Shown here: positions 13,733-17,562 of the stretch, piece by piece
Position numbering within the stretch: the stretch's first letter is position 1
Layout of the letters: each line of letters starts with the position of its first letter
Origin: Endomicrobiales bacterium
GTDB taxonomy: Bacteria; Elusimicrobiota; Endomicrobiia; Endomicrobiales; JALOBY01
Direction: 5' to 3'
DNA length: 17,562 bases
Assembly: GCA_023228045.1 (NCBI GenBank)
Contig: JALOBY010000028.1
Location: forward strand, 1-17,562
Program-made: the position numbers and the translations under genes
The notes under the pieces: generated by a model
What the model saw: only the letters and a program-made list of their open reading frames with translations
Database searches by the model: none
What the model was told of the DNA's origin: nothing

Positions 13733-14686
13733 TTATTTTTTAGGCGCGTCAAAAGCTACATTTATTGAAATACGATTGGTTTGGCCAAGGTCGCCATAAG
13801 GTGCCATTGCGTAATCAATGCTGTATTGTTTGTAGCCAAAACCTATGCCGCCAGTTATGCCGCTTAAACCTTCAAGGCCTTTTGCGCCGCTTTTGTAACC
13901 AAGGCGAGGCACTAATCTAAAATCACCGCTGAATGAATAAACATACTCACCGCCAAGGCCAACATACGGGTCGTTGTCTATTGGGAAGTTTAGGTCAAGC
14001 GCTACTAACACCGGATTGCCTTTGATTGGTATTTTGTACCCCGCTCCAAGCTTTACATTAAATGGCAGCGGGTCTTCTTGATTTATAAACTTTACTTTTG
14101 TTCCTATGTTTTGTACCGCGGCACCTAAACTTAGTTTGCTTTCCATCAATTCATCGTATCTAACACCTAAGTCAAATGCAAATGCTGTTGATTTTTCGTT
14201 TTCAAGCTGGCTGGATATGCACTTTATGCTTGCTCCAAATGGTATGTCATATATTTTTCTTGCATATCCTATTGTTAATAACGCATCATAAGCTGAGAAT
14301 GTTTCATTTAATTTATTGCCCAGATTGTCATACTTAGTCATTGGGCTCATTGATAGGTAGCTTACTCCACCTGCAATAAAACCATCTAATTTTTCGGATT
14401 TTTGACCGTAGCTGATGTTGTCATATGCTATATCATCAAACCATGAACAGTGCATTAAAGAACCTTCTCTGCCTTGCATATAGTTTAACCCAGCAGGGTT
14501 CCAATATAACGCATTGACATCGTTGGCAATTGCGGCTTGCGCCTCACCCATAGCAACCGCTCTTGCCCCTACGCCAATTTTTAAAAATTGCGCTCCGGTT
14601 GTGCCTACACTTGCTGAACTAAACGCCCCAAAACTCTGCGCCACAACAAAACTTACCGTCATTAGCGCTAGAAATAATTTTTTCAT
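13733..14686 (-). CDS. PorV/PorQ family outer-membrane beta-barrel protein
   Basis: The protein is 317 aa. Its signal peptide MKKLFLALMTVSFVVAQSFG is followed by the family signature: FLKIGVGARAVAMGEAQAAI (35-54), a conserved Asn-rich turn ANDVNALYWNPAGL (54-67), and repeated amphipathic beta strands ending in FGYKQYSIDYAMAPYGDLGQ and a terminal strand with aromatic residues. PorV-type proteins are FadL-like barrels. In Bacteroidota PorV shuttles type IX substrates; in other phyla the role of these homologues is unproven. It lies 48 bp after an FN3 protein with a sorting-type C-terminus, so a partnership in export or surface attachment is plausible. The start is supported by GGGAG six bases upstream. 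Confidence 0.88.
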   Translation of the reverse strand: MKKLFLALMTVSFVVAQSFGAFSSASVGTTGAQFLKIGVGARAVAMGEAQAAIANDVNALYWNPAGLNYMQGREGSLMHCSWFDDIAYDNISYGQKSEKLDGFIAGGVSYLSMSPMTKYDNLGNKLNETFSAYDALLTIGYARKIYDIPFGASIKCISSQLENEKSTAFAFDLGVRYDELMESKLSLGAAVQNIGTKVKFINQEDPLPFNVKLGAGYKIPIKGNPVLVALDLNFPIDNDPYVGLGGEYVYSFSGDFRLVPRLGYKSGAKGLEGLSGITGGIGFGYKQYSIDYAMAPYGDLGQTNRISINVAFDAPKK

Positions 14687-14734
14687 AACAATCTCCCACC
14701 CTGATTTTTTTGAATATTTTTTACTGTATTTTCT

Positions 14735-17562
14735 CTATTTTATAACAACTACTTTCCCTTTCACTTTCTGAGAAGAATCATCGGGATTTGTAATTATGTA
14801 AATGTAAACACCCGATGCAACAGCGTTGCCGTTATTGTTTGTTGCCGGCCAAATGTATCTGCCATCGCCATTATCTTCAGAAAGCTCAGCCACAAGCTCA
14901 CCCGCAATATTATAAATTCTTATTTTTGCTTTTGCGGTAAGATTGTCAAAAACAACTCCCGAACCAAGTGTGGTATCATTAAACATAGATGCACTACCTG
15001 GTTTGTATGGGTTTGGATAAACTTTTACGCCGCCAAGAGTTGACTGCGCGGAGTTTATTCCAACCATAGCGTATATTGAGAAGTGTTCAATGAATACCGA
15101 GATTGTCTTTGCAGTTTTATCAAGCACTTGAGCACCCGGCACAATTTCCCACAATAATGTTGTTGTATTTAAACGATATATCCTTAAATCTTCAGCACGC
15201 ATTGGCGGGTTAACACCATCAACCAAGTCATCATTATTTGCGTCTGGGTATGTAAGCACTAACTGAACTTTTTGCGCGAAGTTCCCTGTTACGGTTGTGC
15301 CGTTAAGATCATAATAGTGCAGCTCAACTGTCGCACCCGGAACAATTCTTGCACCACCTGATAGAGCGTCATTTGCGCTTAATAGTTCCGAAAGCGTAAC
15401 TTCTATTGGGTTTGTACCGGCATCGCCGTTTATTAGTATGTAACCGGTTGTACTCATTGCTCCAGGCGGTATAATTACCGTTACATCACCAGAGCTTTGT
15501 TGCTGTGTGTATGTCGCGGTGGTTATTATTATGTTTATGCCATTTTGCAACTGACCAGTAAAACCCGTCGCCGTTGTGCTGCCTGCGGCAAGTATACTAT
15601 CACCATTTGCGGCAAAAACAGCGTAGTAATAAGTTGTTGCCAAGGCAAGGCCTGAATCTACATAATTTGTGCCCGTGTGCCCGACAGATATATTAACTAT
15701 TGTTGCCCAGTTCGTGTTGTCTTGCGAACGATCAATTCTAAATGTTGGAGATGTCAAACCATTATTAGCGCTCCAGCTTAGTGTTAATGAGTGCTCCGTT
15801 GCGGAACTTATGCTCAAACCAGCTGGCGCGTTTGCAAGAGTGTAACGGGACATTGTTGCTCCAGCACTTTCACCTGTTGCATTATATTGTTTTACCACTC
15901 TTGTATATTGTGTGTTTACGCTAAGCCCAGTTTCTACCCAGCCAGTAGTTGTGTAGCTTAAGCCGATTATCAATGCACCTCCCGTTGAAGTGTACACATT
16001 GTAACCGCTTGCATAGGTTGAACCAGTATCCCACTTCCATGTAATTGATGTTGTGGAATTTGCTATGCCGTTTGCGCCACTTAACGCACCAGGCTTTGTT
16101 TGAGTTGAAACGCTTGCGCTGTAAACGCCGCTTTCAAATACATTATCGCCATTTAATGCGGCAACCCTGTAAGAGTACACTGTATCACCGCTTAATCCAC
16201 TATCACTATAATTGGTAACGCTTACACTTGCAATAAATACACTGTCTCTTTCAATGCGATATGCATTAGCACCGCTGGCAAGCCAGTTTAACGCAATGCT
16301 TGTTGAAGTTACAGAACCGCTTGTTATATTTATAATTGCAGGCGGGTTTGCGTAAGTGTATTTTTGCATTGTTGTCGCACTGCTTAGCCCAGTTGCGTTG
16401 TATTGCTTTATCACACGGGTATAAAGCGTGTTTGGTAAAAGACCAGTTTCTATCCCAGCAGTAGTTGCAGGTGTTAGCCCGCTTACTAATTCAAACCCTG
16501 TTGAAGTGTACACATTGTAACCACTTATATTGGTTGAACCTCTATTCCACTGCCAACGAATTGTGCCTGTTGAAATTGCACTTCCAATTACACCGCTCGG
16601 AGCTAATGGCAATGTAAGCACATTTGCAACACTGCTATATCTCGGTGAAATAACAAGTGCATTGTTTATTGCACCAACTCTATAGGCATAGTATGTGTCG
16701 GCATTTAAACTGATATCACTATAACTCGTGCCGGTAACACTTGCAACAAATACACTGTCTCTTTCAAGGCGATACGAATTTGCCCCAGTATTCGCCCAGC
16801 CAAGCGTAATTGAACTTACATTAACGGCGTTAACACTTACCGATGAAGGCACAACTGCATAAGTGCAAACAATAGCCGCAGTTGATGCAGCCGACTGGCC
16901 GCTTATATTGCCTGCTTTTACACTTCTTGTATATTGCATATTGGGTGTTAGGTTTTGCTCAAGCCATGTTGTTGCAAATTCATCATCAATAAGTTGTATT
17001 ACTGCACCGCTCGTTGCATTTATTACAACATAATAAGTTGCGCTATTTGCAAGCGACCAGCTCCACTGTATTGTTGTGCTTGATTGCACTGTTCCATTAA
17101 ACGAGCCTGGCACAGAAGGCGCAGCCCGGTTTGTTCTTGCTCTTATCTGATTTGAAGGCGATGATTCAACACCCGGCACATTAAGCGCCGTAACTTGCAT
17201 ATAATAAGTTGTGTAAGGCACTAATCCAGTTATTGTTGCCGTGGTTAAGGTTGTATTTACACTCTGTGTAAAGCTTGCCTGATCTGTTGAATAATAAAGT
17301 TTGTATTGCGTTCCATCGGGGTTGGTGTTTTCATACCAGCTTACCCTGATTGTGTCACTTGTTACTCCAAGGGTGGCAAGCACAGCTGGTTGGTTTGCAA
17401 GAGTGTATGTTGACATTGTTGTTCCAGCACTTTCACCAGTTGCGTTGTATTGCTTTATCACACGGGTATAAAGCGTGTTTGGTAAAAGACCAGTTTCTAT
17501 CCCAGCAGTAGTTGCAGGTGTTAGCCCGCTTACTAATTCAAACCCTGTTGAAGTGTACACAT
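14735..17562 (-). CDS. Large secreted FN3-repeat protein with sorting-type C-terminus (5'-truncated)
   Basis: The frame runs off the right edge; at least 942 codons are present and no true start is visible. At least eight fibronectin-III-like domains of ~85-95 aa (about residues 1-675) include two alternating subtypes, one with GYNVYTSTG...NTLYTRVIKQYNATG and one with YRLERDSVFVASV...YSDISL. Next (about 676-830) comes a beta-rich region with VTVIIPPGAMSTTGYILI, ending EHFSIYAMVG, resembling ZU5-type segments. The last ~105 residues are a FlgD-Ig / type IX-like tail: VYPNPYKPGS, IRIYNIAGELV, ASGVYIYIITN, KGKVVVIK. Ser/Thr/Asn/Gly-rich composition and very few Cys fit a surface or extracellular adhesin-like protein. 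It is followed by porV on the same strand. Confidence 0.85.
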   Translation of the reverse strand, partial: VYTSTGFELVSGLTPATTAGIETGLLPNTLYTRVIKQYNATGESAGTTMSTYTLANQPAVLATLGVTSDTIRVSWYENTNPDGTQYKLYYSTDQASFTQSVNTTLTTATITGLVPYTTYYMQVTALNVPGVESSPSNQIRARTNRAAPSVPGSFNGTVQSSTTIQWSWSLANSATYYVVINATSGAVIQLIDDEFATTWLEQNLTPNMQYTRSVKAGNISGQSAASTAAIVCTYAVVPSSVSVNAVNVSSITLGWANTGANSYRLERDSVFVASVTGTSYSDISLNADTYYAYRVGAINNALVISPRYSSVANVLTLPLAPSGVIGSAISTGTIRWQWNRGSTNISGYNVYTSTGFELVSGLTPATTAGIETGLLPNTLYTRVIKQYNATGLSSATTMQKYTYANPPAIINITSGSVTSTSIALNWLASGANAYRIERDSVFIASVSVTNYSDSGLSGDTVYSYRVAALNGDNVFESGVYSASVSTQTKPGALSGANGIANSTTSITWKWDTGSTYASGYNVYTSTGGALIIGLSYTTTGWVETGLSVNTQYTRVVKQYNATGESAGATMSRYTLANAPAGLSISSATEHSLTLSWSANNGLTSPTFRIDRSQDNTNWATIVNISVGHTGTNYVDSGLALATTYYYAVFAANGDSILAAGSTTATGFTGQLQNGINIIITTATYTQQQSSGDVTVIIPPGAMSTTGYILINGDAGTNPIEVTLSELLSANDALSGGARIVPGATVELHYYDLNGTTVTGNFAQKVQLVLTYPDANNDDLVDGVNPPMRAEDLRIYRLNTTTLLWEIVPGAQVLDKTAKTISVFIEHFSIYAMVGINSAQSTLGGVKVYPNPYKPGSASMFNDTTLGSGVVFDNLTAKAKIRIYNIAGELVAELSEDNGDGRYIWPATNNNGNAVASGVYIYIITNPDDSSQKVKGKVVVIK
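16389..16515 (-). repeat. Perfect 127-bp internal repeat, copy 2 (FN3 gene)
   Basis: Identical base for base to 17436-17562, spaced 1047 bp away in the same orientation; encodes YTSTGFELVSGLTPATTAGI and the following residues through QYNATG. A diverged third relative lies near 15885-16010. Confidence 0.9.
17436..17562 (-). repeat. Perfect 127-bp internal repeat, copy 1 (cut by the window edge)
   Basis: Identical to 16389-16515 as far as the window extends; the identity may continue beyond the right edge. Being inside a coding repeat, it is a site for unequal recombination and for assembly collapse. Confidence 0.9.

Overview
The window is about 17.6 kb of an AT-rich bacterial genome. Almost all genes lie on the minus strand; the exception is the last ~35 codons of a plus-strand gene at the left edge. 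An outer-membrane PorV-type protein, a large fibronectin-III surface protein with a C-terminal sorting-type tail, and an LpxH-like lipid A enzyme point to a diderm. An Ech-type [NiFe] hydrogenase and a membrane pyrophosphatase point to an anaerobe that lives on small energy yields. The combination (PorV + FN3/sorting-tail proteins + DUF4912/GH57 + Ech) would fit an uncultivated lineage near Elusimicrobiota, Omnitrophota or similar phyla. That placement is inference; no marker gene is present.

Layout in transcription order on the minus strand (right to left): a 5'-truncated FN3-repeat secreted protein (17562-14735) and porV (14686-13733), probably one unit; a DUF4912 protein (13635-12769) and a GH57 glycogen branching enzyme (12589-11003); an LpxH-like phosphoesterase (10751-10071); then an energy-conservation cluster: hppA (9857-7476), echA (7427-5535), echB, echC, echD, echE, echF (to 2087), hypA (to 1720) and hypB (1314-430). 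The ech genes are in the canonical echABCDEF order, with overlaps or short gaps except for a 314-bp repeat-filled gap before echF. A near-consensus sigma-70-type promoter (10029-10000) precedes hppA. The ~135-nt leader between promoter and hppA contains a terminator-like hairpin.

How the genes may work together: Ech couples reduced-ferredoxin oxidation to H2 release (or the reverse) and ion pumping. HppA pumps ions at the expense of pyrophosphate. Both act on the same membrane gradient, and the shared strand and 48-bp spacing suggest one transcript. HypA and HypB deliver nickel to EchE; hypCDEF are not in the window. The branching enzyme implies glycogen storage, whose ADP-glucose synthesis step releases PPi that HppA could use.

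The gaps around hypB, hypA, echF, lpxH and the GH57 gene are packed with short palindromic repeats (REP-like, often bounded by GTCATTGCGA / TCGCAATGAC). One palindrome-rich block appears to be read in frame as an N-terminal extension of HypB, resembling the in-gene palindromic elements of Rickettsia. This insertion and the hppA leader are the most unusual signals. The rest is recognisable machinery in an informative arrangement.
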